The translations under genes and the position numbers were made by a program. DNA of 64,000 nt, from the NCBI RefSeq assembly GCF_003574215.1, contig NZ_AP018558.1, forward strand, positions 840,001 through 904,000, read 5' to 3'. Within the stretch, counting starts at the first letter, position 1. Every line of letters begins with the position of its first letter. The DNA is from Hydrogenophilus thermoluteolus (GTDB lineage Bacteria > Pseudomonadota > Gammaproteobacteria > Burkholderiales > Rhodocyclaceae). This document shows, piece by piece, positions 51,853-61,143 of the stretch. The notes beneath the pieces were generated by a model. It saw nothing but the letters and a program-made list of their open reading frames with translations. It made no database searches and was not told where the DNA came from.

Positions 51853-53277
51853 TTAGCGGTGTTGCACGTCGAGTTTATCGACGGTGTCGAAATCGAATTT
51901 GACCTCTTTCCAGGTCTCCATCGCAACCTTGAGCTCCGGACACGATTTCGCGGCTTCGGTGAGGATCTCGCGCCCCATCTTCTCGATCGGCAAGCCTTCG
52001 TTGCGGGCTTTGACGCACGCTTCGAGCGCGACGCGGTTCGCGCACGCACCGGCGGCGTTGCCCCACGGGTGGCCGATCGTGCCACCACCGAATTGCAGCA
52101 CCGAGTCGTCACCGAAGATCGAAACGAGCGCGGGCATGTGCCAGACGTGGATCCCGCCGGAAGCGACCGGGAACATCCCCGGCATCTGCCCCCAGTCTTG
52201 GTCGAAGAAGATGCCGCGGCTTCGGTCGGCCTTGACGTAGCGGTCGCGCATCAGGTCGATCCAGCCGAGGGTCGCGGCGCGGTCACCTTCGAGCTTGCCG
52301 ACTACGGTACCGGAGTGGAGGTGATCGCCGCCGATGAGCCGCATGATTTTTGCGAGCACGCGGAAGTTGATCCCGTGTTTCGGGTTGCGGTCGATCACCG
52401 CGTGCATCGCACGGTGGACGTGGAGCAACATCCCGTTGTCGCGGCACCATTTCGACAAGCTTTGCGTCGCGGCCCAGCCGACGGTGAGGTAGTCGATCAT
52501 GATGATCGGGGTGCCGATCTCTTTCGCGAATTCGGCGCGCTTGTAGATCTCTTCCATCGTCGGGCCGGTCACGTTCATGTAGTGGCCCTTGCGCTCGCCG
52601 GTTTCCGCTTGCGCCTTCTCGATCGCTTCCTGGCAGAAGAGGAAGCGGTCGCGCCAACGCATGAAGGGTTGCGAGTTGACGTTTTCGTCGTCTTTGGTGA
52701 AGTCGAGTCCACCGCGCAGACACTCATAGACCGCACGGCCGTAGTTCTTCGCCGAAAGGCCGAGTTTCGGTTTGATGGTGCAGCCCAAAAGCGGACGGCC
52801 GTATTTGTTGAGTTTGTCACGCTCCACATAGATGCCATGGGGTGGCCCAGGGCAGGTGGTGACGAACCAGAGGGGGATCCGAACGTCTTCAAGGCGCAGG
52901 CTGCGCACCGCTTTGAAGCCGAAGACGTTGCCGACGAGCGACGTGAAGACGTTCACCACCGATCCCTCTTCGAAGAGTCCCATCGGGTAGGCGATGAACG
53001 CGTAGAAGGCTTCGTCGTCGCCAGGAACGTCTTCGATCGCGTAGGCGCGCCCTTTGTAGTAGTAAAGGTCGGTCAACAGGTCGGTCCAGACGGTGGTCCA
53101 GGTGGCGGTGGAGGATTCCGCAGCGACCGCAGCCGCAGCCTCTTCGCGCGGAACGCCCGGTTGCGGCACGATCTTGAACACGGCAAGGAAATCGGAATCT
53201 TTGGGAACGTAGGTCGGTTCCCAATAGGTTTCGCGGTACTCTTTTACCCCCGCTTCGTAACGTTTGGGTTGGCTCAT
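51853..53277 (-). CDS. cbbL: RuBisCO large subunit, form IA
   Basis: Fixes CO2 onto ribulose-1,5-bisphosphate. The 474 residues include TIKPKLG (Lys169, Lys171), GLDFTKDDEN with the carbamylated Lys195, HVHRAMHAV and the loop-6 lysine in GTVVGKLEGD, so all catalytic residues are present. The ATG at 53277 has AGGAGG. Longer upstream frame to 53472 is intergenic: it covers the promoter. First gene of an eight-gene operon running to the AhpD-like gene. Confidence 0.97.
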   Translation of the reverse strand: MSQPKRYEAGVKEYRETYWEPTYVPKDSDFLAVFKIVPQPGVPREEAAAAVAAESSTATWTTVWTDLLTDLYYYKGRAYAIEDVPGDDEAFYAFIAYPMGLFEEGSVVNVFTSLVGNVFGFKAVRSLRLEDVRIPLWFVTTCPGPPHGIYVERDKLNKYGRPLLGCTIKPKLGLSAKNYGRAVYECLRGGLDFTKDDENVNSQPFMRWRDRFLFCQEAIEKAQAETGERKGHYMNVTGPTMEEIYKRAEFAKEIGTPIIMIDYLTVGWAATQSLSKWCRDNGMLLHVHRAMHAVIDRNPKHGINFRVLAKIMRLIGGDHLHSGTVVGKLEGDRAATLGWIDLMRDRYVKADRSRGIFFDQDWGQMPGMFPVASGGIHVWHMPALVSIFGDDSVLQFGGGTIGHPWGNAAGACANRVALEACVKARNEGLPIEKMGREILTEAAKSCPELKVAMETWKEVKFDFDTVDKLDVQHR

Positions 53278-53329
53278 CGGTAACCTCCTGACTGGTGGAT
53301 CGTTCATGCGCCGTGGGGCGCTGAGAAGA

Positions 53330-53394
53330 ACTATACGGCAGAATGTTTTTTTTGTAAATTTTATTGTTTTGTCTATTTTTTTAATTTTTACTGA
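53330..53394 (-). promoter_or_regulatory. cbbL promoter with a LysR-type site near -65
   Basis: On the minus strand TTTACA (53353-53358), exactly 17 bases, TATAGT (53330-53335). This is a good sigma-70 promoter giving a leader of about 45 bases. A TNA-N7-TNA element (T-N11-A spacing) lies at 53382-53394, centred about 65 bases upstream of the expected start, where LysR regulators bind. The AT-rich block around it makes this match less telling on its own. The 233-base region to the divergent nudJ holds no gene. Confidence 0.5.
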
Positions 53395-53477
53395 ATAATG
53401 GCCCATTCGATGTGGTGCGCGGAGCGGGTGGCTGCTTCCTAAAAGTGGTGTCGTCTGCGGGACGATCGCCACGCCGT

Positions 53478-53483
53478 TATAAT
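53478..53483 (+). promoter_or_regulatory. Probable -10 box of nudJ-mnmA
   Basis: A perfect TATAAT hexamer, 27 bases upstream of the nudJ ATG at 53511. The -35 region is weak (GTGTCG or CTGCGG, depending on spacing), so confidence is modest. Confidence 0.4.
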
Positions 53484-53510
53484 TGCAGCCACATTATGGG
53501 AGTGTTGGCT

Positions 53511-53990
53511 ATGAGCGAACGGTGGCGCCCCGGTTTGACGGTGGCGGCGGTGATCGAACGCGAAGGGCAGTTTCTGCTGGTTGAGGAAGAGACGCCAGAA
53601 GGGGTGCGCTTCAACCAACCCGCTGGCCATGTCGAACCGGGTGAGACGTTGGTCGCGGCGGTGGTCCGTGAGACATTGGAAGAGACGCGATTTCATTTCA
53701 CCCCGAAAGCGGTGGTGGGGGTCTACTTGTGGCAAAAGCCCGGGTCCGAGACCGCGTATCTGCGTTTCGCGTTCAGTGGTCAGTTGGGGACTGAGGAGCC
53801 GAACCGCGCGCTCGACTCCGGGATCATTCGCCCGGTGTGGTTGTCGCGCGACGAGGTCGCAGCGCTCGCGCAAGCCGGGCGAACCCGCAGTCCGTTGGTT
53901 TTGGCAGTGATCGACGATTGGCTTGCGGGGCGTCGCTACAGCCTCGATGTGGTTCGGTTGTGGCGGGACGGAGTTGGGTTGGTCGTGTGA
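53511..53990 (+). CDS. nudJ: Nudix phosphatase NudJ
   Basis: A 159-residue Nudix hydrolase with the box GHVEPGETLVAAVVRETLEE preceded by the RFNQPAG strand, all metal glutamates present. NudJ acts on nucleoside tri- and diphosphates and on hydroxymethylpyrimidine pyrophosphate. Its position directly before mnmA is the same as in enteric bacteria (ymfB-mnmA) and supports the name. GGGAG precedes the ATG at 53511; an ATG at 53496 is the alternative. Confidence 0.9.
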   Translation: MSERWRPGLTVAAVIEREGQFLLVEEETPEGVRFNQPAGHVEPGETLVAAVVRETLEETRFHFTPKAVVGVYLWQKPGSETAYLRFAFSGQLGTEEPNRALDSGIIRPVWLSRDEVAALAQAGRTRSPLVLAVIDDWLAGRRYSLDVVRLWRDGVGLVV

Positions 53991-54068
53991 CGGTGTGCGG
54001 ATCGCCGCAGCCTGTTGGATGCGCCTGTTCGTTGCGAATTGCTGGATAACGGAGTATCGAGGAACACG

Positions 54069-55271
54069 ATGACGCAAGAACACGGGGCCACGGTGGTGGC
54101 CGAGTTGGGATTGACCGAAGCGTGGCAGACGATTCCCGAGGGGGAGGGTCGCCATGTGGTCGTGGGGCTTTCCGGTGGCGTCGATTCGGCGGTCACCGCC
54201 TGGTTGCTCAAAACGCGCGGTTGGCGTGTCACCGGCGTCTTCATGAAAAATTGGGAGGACGACGATACCGAAACCCATTGCACGAGCCGTGCCGACTGGA
54301 TCGACGTGGTGAGCGTCGCTGATCGGTTGGCGATCGAGGTCGAGCACGTCAATTTTGCGGCGCAATACCGCGAACGGGTCTTTCAGGAATTCCTCGACGA
54401 GTATGCGGCAGGGCGTACGCCGAATCCCGACATCCTCTGCAATTCGGAGATCAAATTCGCCGCGTTTTTGGATTACGCATTGGGGTTGGGTGCCGAGGCG
54501 ATCGCGACCGGCCACTACGCGGCGGTTCGTCCGTGGCGCAATGAGGATGGTTCGGTGACCTATCAGCTCCTGAAAGGAACCGATAGCACCAAGGATCAGA
54601 GTTACTTCCTGTACCGCCTCAATCAGGCGCAACTCAGCAAAGCGCTCTTTCCCTTAGGGGCGTTCTACAAACGGGACGTGCGTAGGCTGGCGAAAGCGAT
54701 CGGTTTGCCGGTCGCGGAGAAAAAGGACTCGACCGGGATCTGCTTCATCGGGGAGCGGTCGATGCGGACCTTCTTGAGCCGCTATTTGGCAGCGCAACCC
54801 GGGGAGATTCGTGACCTGGAAACGGGCCAGGTCCTGGGGCAGCACGCAGGGTTGATCTACTACACGCTGGGGCAGCGTCAAGGGTTGGGCATTGGGGGCG
54901 TCAAGGGGCGCGACACGGACGGGAACCACCAACCATGGTTCGTCGCGAAGAAAGATTTGGCGAACAATGTGCTCTATGTGGTCCGCGGTCACGACCATCC
55001 GGCGCTTTTCGCCGATCGCTTGCGTGCGGTTCGTTGCCATTGGATCAGTGGTCGTTTACCGCATACCCATTGGGTCTACAGCGCGAAACCGCGTTACCGA
55101 ACGCCCGATGCGCCGTGCGAGATCGAAGCCGTTTCGGAGGCCGGCGAGATGACGCTGGCGTTTGCCACACCGCAGTGGGCATTGACGCCCGGGCAGAGCG
55201 TCGTCGTCTATGAGTCGCGGGTCTGTTTAGGCGGTGGCGTGATCGACAGTGCCAGGTCCGCCGAGGGGTGA
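54069..55271 (+). CDS. mnmA: tRNA-specific 2-thiouridylase MnmA
   Basis: Thiolates U34 in tRNA-Lys, Glu and Gln. The protein of 400 residues has the PP-loop GLSGGVDSAVTA, VFMKNWEDDD, the two catalytic cysteines in NPDILCNSEIKF and STGICFIGER, and the YYTLGQRQGLGIGG element. The ATG at 54069 has GAGG upstream. A longer version from 54015 is open but unlikely. It carries about 30 residues ahead of the PP-loop that the family usually lacks. Its last 45 bases overlap the convergent gene. Confidence 0.95.
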   Translation: MTQEHGATVVAELGLTEAWQTIPEGEGRHVVVGLSGGVDSAVTAWLLKTRGWRVTGVFMKNWEDDDTETHCTSRADWIDVVSVADRLAIEVEHVNFAAQYRERVFQEFLDEYAAGRTPNPDILCNSEIKFAAFLDYALGLGAEAIATGHYAAVRPWRNEDGSVTYQLLKGTDSTKDQSYFLYRLNQAQLSKALFPLGAFYKRDVRRLAKAIGLPVAEKKDSTGICFIGERSMRTFLSRYLAAQPGEIRDLETGQVLGQHAGLIYYTLGQRQGLGIGGVKGRDTDGNHQPWFVAKKDLANNVLYVVRGHDHPALFADRLRAVRCHWISGRLPHTHWVYSAKPRYRTPDAPCEIEAVSEAGEMTLAFATPQWALTPGQSVVVYESRVCLGGGVIDSARSAEG

Positions 55272-56267
55272 GCCCACCGAAGCAGTTACTGCCGAAGCCG
55301 GTTGCGGGACGGCTGCGAGGGAGAACGGGGCGGTTGCGCGGTCGCCAACGATCAGATGGTGGGTGGTGATCTGCAGCTGCCCGGACGCGAAGTGTTCGCA
55401 CCGCTCCAAGAATTGTTCGGTGCTCTTCGGCATCGGGGTGCGCGCGCGGGTGATGTGCGAGATGAGCGCCTGACCGTCGCGAACGAGCCGCTCCCCGTCG
55501 GCGATCAAGAGCAGTTCGTCACGAGACGGGGGATGGTTGAGTCGCGGTTTGTAGTGGAGCACGTTTTCACTGGCTACGACGAATTCGGACCAGACTTCGA
55601 AAATCTCGGGGTCGGTTCGTAGCGTCTCGACTTTGACTTTGGCAGCGGTGGCCAACCGGTGCAGATGCGCAGTCAACCCCTGGAAAAAGGGGTGGGTGCC
55701 GATGGTTCGTACCATGGTGTCGACGATGCGGTCGATATCGCGCATCGTCCAGGCGATTTTGAGGTAGCGCGTTTCATAGAAATCGGCAATCGGCACCGAA
55801 AAGGCGCGAAACGGTTCGCCCCACAGTTCGTCGATCCCCTCTTCGCCGCTGCGGTGTAACACAAGGCGGCCGAGCGCAAGCGCTTCTCTGAGGCAATTGC
55901 CGCATTCGCGCATCAGTTCGTTCGACGAGCTGATCTGGACGCCCTGTTCCTGGAGTTCGACCAGATGGGTGAAGATGTCGGTGGCGCGGTTGAAGAGCGC
56001 ACCTGCGAGCATCGCGCCTTTGACCCGCTTCTTTTGCGGGTCGGTTTCGCTTTCGAATGCGGCACGCGCCTCCTCCAGCCGTTTGCCCGGGACGTTGAGG
56101 CCATGTTCGACGTGGTTGAAGAGTCGCCGGGTCAGGTCGCGAATCAGCGTCTTTCGTGCCCACAGTTCATCTTTCGGGATCGGGTAGGTCTTGACCCAAT
56201 ACCCGTCGTAATAGACCCGTTCGACGCCGTCGATGACGCGGCGAGTACCGTTTTCTACCAGGGACAT
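55227..56267 (-). CDS. Uncharacterised protein, function not recognised
   Basis: A 346-residue, mostly helical, charged protein without signal peptide or membrane segment. The start MSLVENGTRRVIDGVERVYYDGYWVKTY at 56267 looks genuine, though no strong ribosome site is visible. Notable are a cysteine pair in ECGNCLRE (about residues 121-128), a conserved-looking WGEPFRAFSVPIADFYE segment and IAWTMRDIDRIVDTM. The last 30 residues are rich in Ala, Ser and Pro. I do not recognise the family. Codon use matches its neighbours, so it is a resident gene. It is convergent with mnmA and divergent from nothing; sixA lies upstream on the same strand. Confidence 0.75.
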   Translation of the reverse strand: MSLVENGTRRVIDGVERVYYDGYWVKTYPIPKDELWARKTLIRDLTRRLFNHVEHGLNVPGKRLEEARAAFESETDPQKKRVKGAMLAGALFNRATDIFTHLVELQEQGVQISSSNELMRECGNCLREALALGRLVLHRSGEEGIDELWGEPFRAFSVPIADFYETRYLKIAWTMRDIDRIVDTMVRTIGTHPFFQGLTAHLHRLATAAKVKVETLRTDPEIFEVWSEFVVASENVLHYKPRLNHPPSRDELLLIADGERLVRDGQALISHITRARTPMPKSTEQFLERCEHFASGQLQITTHHLIVGDRATAPFSLAAVPQPASAVTASVGSPLGGPGTVDHATA

Positions 56268-56343
56268 GGCGGTTTCGGTCCATTCGCTGTGATGGAACGA
56301 GTGTACTCCGGTTGATGCTGCGCTGCAATATGTCCCTGCCCCC

Positions 56344-56811
56344 TCATTCTGCAAGGTCCGGATGGATCACCGCGCGCAATTGGACTGGCCGCGGGTGGAA
56401 GGGGCGGACGCGGAACCACCAAAGGCTGGCCCGAGGGAAAGCCCAGGGTAGGGGCGATTCGGTCAAGAGATACGCTGCAGTCTGCCCGATCCCGGGTTGG
56501 TGACCGACCAAGAGCAGTGACCGTTGCGGTGCTGGCCATCCCAGTACGTCGAGGACACGGCTCACTGGCGAACCCGGCGCGATCGCGGGTTCGGTGGTGA
56601 AATGCGCAGCGAAGTGTTGCAGGGTTTCTTGCGCGCGCCGCGCGGGGGAGGCAAGCAGCGCCAGATTTTTCGGCGCATGGCGTTGCAACCAGTGCGCGAC
56701 GCGCTTCGCCTGTGTGTGTCCTTCCGGTGTCAGGGGGCGAGCCAAGTCGTCGTCGAATCCCGCTTCGGCTTCGGCGTGGCGCCAAAGCAACAGGTCGATC
56801 ACGGTGGTCAT
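56344..56811 (-). CDS. sixA: SixA-like histidine phosphatase
   Basis: A 155-residue phosphoglycerate mutase-type phosphatase: catalytic LLLWRHAEAE at the N-terminus, RRAQETL, and the second His in VGHQPGIGQ. SixA in E. coli removes phosphate from histidine on phosphotransfer proteins, including nitrogen PTS components. The ATG at 56811 overlaps the upstream CYTH-CHAD stop (ATGA), with GGGAGG upstream. Being coupled to ygiF and glnE hints at a nitrogen- or phosphate-linked role, which is inference. Confidence 0.88.
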   Translation of the reverse strand: MTTVIDLLLWRHAEAEAGFDDDLARPLTPEGHTQAKRVAHWLQRHAPKNLALLASPARRAQETLQHFAAHFTTEPAIAPGSPVSRVLDVLGWPAPQRSLLLVGHQPGIGQTAAYLLTESPLPWAFPRASLWWFRVRPFHPRPVQLRAVIHPDLAE

Positions 56812-58352
56812 TTCGTCGTTTCCTCCCAAGATTCGTGAAACCAGGTGCGCAAATCGTTTCTGAGCGTTTCGCATGGCAATACCGAGCGCGCATGGTGCCA
56901 CGCGAGCACCGCGGCAGCGCCAACCGCCAGCCGGTCGCTGCGGCGCAGATAGGGGGCGAGCTGGTGCTGCGCGCCCTCCCAGTCTTGGGCGGCGCCAAGG
57001 AGATCGAGCGCATGTTTGACGCGCGCCATTTCCCGCCGGTAGGCCCGTTTGGGAAGGAGCGCGCGGCTCCATTCCAGCAGGTAGCGCCACGATTTGAGCG
57101 CGATGCGAACCCGATGGCGGCGCTCGGAAGTGGGATCGGCTTCCCACTGGTCGATACGGTGACGGACGCGGCGGCGGGTTCGGTGCCAGAGGGTGCGTAC
57201 GAACGGTTCCAGGGGGTCGGAAGAGAAGCTCGATGGTTTTGCGGCAAGAAGGCGCAGGCTCGTGTCAAGCCAGAGCTGTCCGAGTGCGCGGTAGGGAAGC
57301 GCAGCGGCACGGTGGCAGGGTGGATGGAGGACTTCGGCCAGGCACGCGATCTCCTGCTGTGCCACCGGGCACGCAGTGTGTGCCGGGCGGATGATCGCAT
57401 CGACGAGCACGTCACGATCACGCCGTGTGCCCAATGGGCGCGCCACGGATGCGATGTACGCGCGCAGCGCATCGGCAAGTGGCGCGCCAAGCCACGGTGC
57501 GAAATGGGCGAGCAGCGTGCGGCTGCGCCGCAGCGCAATGCGCAGTTGATGCAGCGCTTCTGGGTCGTGGTGTTGGGCGTACAAGGTCATGTTGGCGCCA
57601 CCATGGGCGACGCAGGACCACCACGCGGTGAAAAAAGCGTCCGCGATCGACATCTCGGCAGACCACCGGGGCGGTTTGGTTTTGAATGCGGTTGCGGCGT
57701 CGCCTGTAAGGAGCGCAAAGCCCCGGGCCGCTTTGGAACGAGGTTCCGGCCAGAGCGCCACCGTTTCGGCAAGGGTTCGCGCGAATTCCAAAAGGGAGGG
57801 GAATGGTGCAGTGGGGCTTTCGATTTCGAGCTCGCACAGTGGCACCGTTTGAGTGCCGGTGGTGATCACGCCGCGGTCGAATGCCACTTCCGCTTCGCCG
57901 CCTACCAATGCGATCGGCCAGGTGGTGCGGCGAAAGCGGGTCGACAGGATGGGGCGGAGCTGAAGAGCGGTGTGATGCAGAAGGTCACGAATGGCCCGTG
58001 GGGCGACCCGTTCGAAGAGCGGTTCCAGCCAGGGCGGGAAAGCGGAAAGCTCCGCAGGTTCCGCAAGTGCCGCTTCGGCGAGCGGAGCGGGTATCGCGCA
58101 TTCCCACTCCCCCCGTTCGGTAAAGCCGCTTTGGTCCGCGCTTTCGGTTTTCACCGTCGCAGAATAGTGGTCCTCGATGCGACGCAGCCGCACCGCGACG
58201 CCAGCACGAGCGAGTTGGTGGTCACCGGTGTCGAAGTAGTGGGTTTCGATCTGCCGGGTGGTGGCGGGTGCCGCGGCAAGCAGCGGATGGTTTTTGAGTT
58301 TGCCCGCGTCGCGCGGCAAAAGGGAGAGCTTCAATTCACGTTCGGTCGCCAT
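56808..58352 (-). CDS. ygiF: CYTH-CHAD domain inorganic triphosphatase
   Basis: A 514-residue protein with an N-terminal CYTH tunnel domain (about 1-205) whose ExExK signature is seen at Glu4, Glu6, Lys8, and a C-terminal CHAD domain (about 230-505) rich in His, Arg and Lys (HHDPEALHQLRIALRRSR). CYTH enzymes of this kind hydrolyse inorganic triphosphate; CHAD domains bind polyphosphate. The gene starts within glnE's end (17-base overlap), the same ygiF-glnE linkage as in E. coli though here glnE comes first. Confidence 0.92.
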   Translation of the reverse strand: MATERELKLSLLPRDAGKLKNHPLLAAAPATTRQIETHYFDTGDHQLARAGVAVRLRRIEDHYSATVKTESADQSGFTERGEWECAIPAPLAEAALAEPAELSAFPPWLEPLFERVAPRAIRDLLHHTALQLRPILSTRFRRTTWPIALVGGEAEVAFDRGVITTGTQTVPLCELEIESPTAPFPSLLEFARTLAETVALWPEPRSKAARGFALLTGDAATAFKTKPPRWSAEMSIADAFFTAWWSCVAHGGANMTLYAQHHDPEALHQLRIALRRSRTLLAHFAPWLGAPLADALRAYIASVARPLGTRRDRDVLVDAIIRPAHTACPVAQQEIACLAEVLHPPCHRAAALPYRALGQLWLDTSLRLLAAKPSSFSSDPLEPFVRTLWHRTRRRVRHRIDQWEADPTSERRHRVRIALKSWRYLLEWSRALLPKRAYRREMARVKHALDLLGAAQDWEGAQHQLAPYLRRSDRLAVGAAAVLAWHHARSVLPCETLRNDLRTWFHESWEETTK

Positions 58353-61110
58353 CGATGGCTTTCTCCCAGTGCACCGCTTCAGGGTTACGGTAGGTCCGTT
58401 TCGCTGCGCCCAATTTGGACGCAGGCACGGTATGTGCGAAGAGATGGTGCCAAAGTGCTCGGACTGGTTCGGTTCGGTCGGTGATGTTTTCGGCAGGGAC
58501 GACCGCCGGTTTTTCGTCGAGGCGCAAGCGGTGTTGTTCTCGCCGCAAATGGCGGTAGGTTTCGGCAACCGCTTCGGCGAGGGCCGTGGGGATCAAATGG
58601 TGTTTGGCTGCACGCAAAAGCAGCGCGATGTTCCCAGCGTTTTCGGCAAGTTCCGGATCGTGGGGCGCATGGGCAAGTACCAGGTATTGCACCAGGAATT
58701 CGACATCGATGAGGCCGCCAAAGTCGTGCTTGAGGTTGAATTGACCCGCTTTGGCCGGGTGTTCGGCGCGTATCTTTTCCCGCATCGCAACGATTTCGCC
58801 CGCCAAGCGGGTTGTGTCCCGTTCGATCGCCAAGATGAAACGGCGCAGCGCTTCGAAGTGCTTTCCCAGTGCCGGGTCGCCAGCGGCAAAGCGGGCGCGG
58901 GTGAGTGCCTGATGCTCCCAGGTCCATGCCGATTCGATGAGGTAATCGACCATGCGAGCGAACGGGGTTGCTGGCAATCCGGATTCGCCGTCGGGGCGGA
59001 GCCGCAGGTCGATCTCGAACAGCTCCCCTGCTGCGGTGCGGGTGCTCCACCAGGTGGCGAGCCGCTGCGCGAACCGGCAGTAGCTGTCGAGCGCGTCGGG
59101 GTGGTCGTCGTCGAAGAGATAGACCAGATCGAGGTCGCTGGCGTAGCCGAGCTCTTTGCCGCCCAATTTTCCATAGGCGATCACCGCGAAGTGTGGGGTT
59201 TCGGTATGGCGACGGCGAAGCGTTTTCCAAACGAAAGGCAGACTTGCGTCGAGCACCGCATCGGCAAGTGCCGAGAGGTGGTCACTGAGCCGTTCGACGG
59301 TCAGTCGCCCTGCCAGGTCTTTGAGGAGCAAGCGAAAAAGTTGCGCGTGGTGCGCTTCGCGCAACCAGTTCATCTGCGCTTCGGTATCGTCTGCGCGCAA
59401 CACGAGTTGCTCCGTGAGGGCGCGTTGAAATTCGGCCCAATTGGGTACCTCGTCCAACGCACGGGCGTCCAACGCTTCGTCGATCAAGATCGGATGGCGG
59501 GCCAAATAGGTGGCGGCCCAGCGGCTGCTCGCAACGATCTTGGCGATCTGCTCGAGCGCTTGCGGGTATTCGTCGAGGAGCGCAAAATAGCTGGTGCGTC
59601 CGCCAATGGCTTCGAACAGGTCGATGAGGCGCGCGAGGACCGTATCGGGTGCTGGAAACTGCGCGGCCGCGGTGAGTGCGTGCGCCACGATTTGATCGCG
59701 GCGGCGGCGCGAAGCGGGTGAGATCGCCTGCAGTCGCGGATGGTTTTTGAGCGCTTCCAAGCGAAGTGCGAGGGGGCGGGGGTCGGCATAACCCAGCGCT
59801 TCCAGAGCCTGAGCGTATTCCGCCTGGTCACCCGCGGCGAACCAAGCGCCGTCGTATGCCTGCTCCGTCTCTTCTTTGCCAAAGAGTGCATCGAACGCTT
59901 GGCTGACGAATTCCCGATGTTGATCGAGCGCAGCACGAAACGCATCCCAATCCGCAAACCCCATCGCTTCGGCAAGCAGGGTTTGACGTTCGGTTTCTTT
60001 GGGGAGTTCGTGCGTCTGCGCGTCGTGCCAATATTGCAAACGGTGTTCCACACGGCGCAGAAAGCAATATGCGGCATCCAAACCGGCTTGGGTTTCGGGA
60101 GTGATCAGCCCGCGTTCGGCAAGCAGGCGCAACACGGTACGCGTCGGCCGAACCTGAAGCGCCGGATCGCGGCCGCCTCGGATGAGCTGATGCACCTGGG
60201 CGATGAATTCGATTTCGCGAATGCCCCCGCGCCCCAGTTTGATGTGGTCTTGGCGGTCTTTGCGCGCCACTTCACGGCGGATTTGAGCGTGGAGGTCGCG
60301 CACCGCTTCGATCGCGCCGAAGTCGAGATATTTTCGGTAGACGAACGGCCGCGTGAGATTTTCCAACTCCTGCCAACGCTCACCGGTGATCGCTCGGGCT
60401 TTGATCCACGCGTACCGCTCCCAGGTACGGCCTTGGGTCATCAGGTAGTCTTCGAGCATCTCGAACGAAACGACGAGTGGGCCGGAGTCCCCATGAGGGC
60501 GCAGGCGCATATCGACGCGAAACACCCACCCGTCTCCTGTGGGCTCAGCAAGGGTTTGGATGAGGCGCCGCCCCAATTTGGTGAAAAATTCGGCGTTGCT
60601 GATGATCCTGGGGCCAGCCGTTTCCCCCTCTTCGGGATAGACGAACACCAGATCGATGTCGGAAGAGACGTTGAGTTCGCCGCCCCCCAACTTCCCCATC
60701 CCTACGATCAGGAGCTCTTGTTCCCACCCCCCTTCCGATTGCGGGCGGCCGGTGCGCTCGGCGAGCGCGGCGTAGTGGTGCTCGTACGCGTGGCGAATGG
60801 CACATTCGGCGAAGTGGGTCATTGCGCCGGTGATCTCTTCGAGCGGCGCAGCCAACGCCAGATCGCGTATGGCACAGTGGGAAAAAACCGCGGCGCGCAT
60901 CTGTCTGAGGCGCGCATCGAGAGGGATTTCGGAAGCATTCGGCGCAAAAGGAGGGTTTTGCAGAAAATCCTCTAGGATTGCGGTCGTCAGCGGATGCATG
61001 ACGGTTTTTTCAAGCCACTCTTCAAGCCAAGACCGGGCCGAAAGGAGGTGCGCCAGGTGCGGGGAATAGCGGACGGCTGTCGACAGCCAGCTGGAAAAAG
61101 CAACGGTCAC
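58336..61110 (-). CDS. glnE: Bifunctional glutamine synthetase adenylyltransferase/adenylyl-removing enzyme
   Basis: Attaches and removes AMP on glutamine synthetase in answer to PII and glutamine. The 924-residue protein has two nucleotidyltransferase domains: MGKLGGGELNVSSDIDLVF near residue 137 (de-adenylylation half) and YGKLGGKELGYASDLDLVY near residue 650 (adenylylation half), joined by helical regulatory parts. The best start is a GTG at 61110 with only a weak ribosome site, so the N-terminus is less certain. Confidence 0.94.
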   Translation of the reverse strand: MTVAFSSWLSTAVRYSPHLAHLLSARSWLEEWLEKTVMHPLTTAILEDFLQNPPFAPNASEIPLDARLRQMRAAVFSHCAIRDLALAAPLEEITGAMTHFAECAIRHAYEHHYAALAERTGRPQSEGGWEQELLIVGMGKLGGGELNVSSDIDLVFVYPEEGETAGPRIISNAEFFTKLGRRLIQTLAEPTGDGWVFRVDMRLRPHGDSGPLVVSFEMLEDYLMTQGRTWERYAWIKARAITGERWQELENLTRPFVYRKYLDFGAIEAVRDLHAQIRREVARKDRQDHIKLGRGGIREIEFIAQVHQLIRGGRDPALQVRPTRTVLRLLAERGLITPETQAGLDAAYCFLRRVEHRLQYWHDAQTHELPKETERQTLLAEAMGFADWDAFRAALDQHREFVSQAFDALFGKEETEQAYDGAWFAAGDQAEYAQALEALGYADPRPLALRLEALKNHPRLQAISPASRRRRDQIVAHALTAAAQFPAPDTVLARLIDLFEAIGGRTSYFALLDEYPQALEQIAKIVASSRWAATYLARHPILIDEALDARALDEVPNWAEFQRALTEQLVLRADDTEAQMNWLREAHHAQLFRLLLKDLAGRLTVERLSDHLSALADAVLDASLPFVWKTLRRRHTETPHFAVIAYGKLGGKELGYASDLDLVYLFDDDHPDALDSYCRFAQRLATWWSTRTAAGELFEIDLRLRPDGESGLPATPFARMVDYLIESAWTWEHQALTRARFAAGDPALGKHFEALRRFILAIERDTTRLAGEIVAMREKIRAEHPAKAGQFNLKHDFGGLIDVEFLVQYLVLAHAPHDPELAENAGNIALLLRAAKHHLIPTALAEAVAETYRHLRREQHRLRLDEKPAVVPAENITDRTEPVRALWHHLFAHTVPASKLGAAKRTYRNPEAVHWEKAIDGDRT

Positions 61111-61143
61111 GGTCGTTACGTCTCATCCCAAGGGAGTGCGCCC

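Noticed and set aside
53278..53472. N-terminal extension of the RuBisCO large subunit
   Set aside because: The open frame continues upstream only because of chance; it covers the promoter and the 5' leader, and the ATG at 53277 has a strong ribosome site.
56712..59721. Two long plus-strand open frames (590 and 487 codons) opposite ygiF and glnE
   Set aside because: Both mirror genes with intact catalytic motifs; the products are Arg/Gly-rich without domains.
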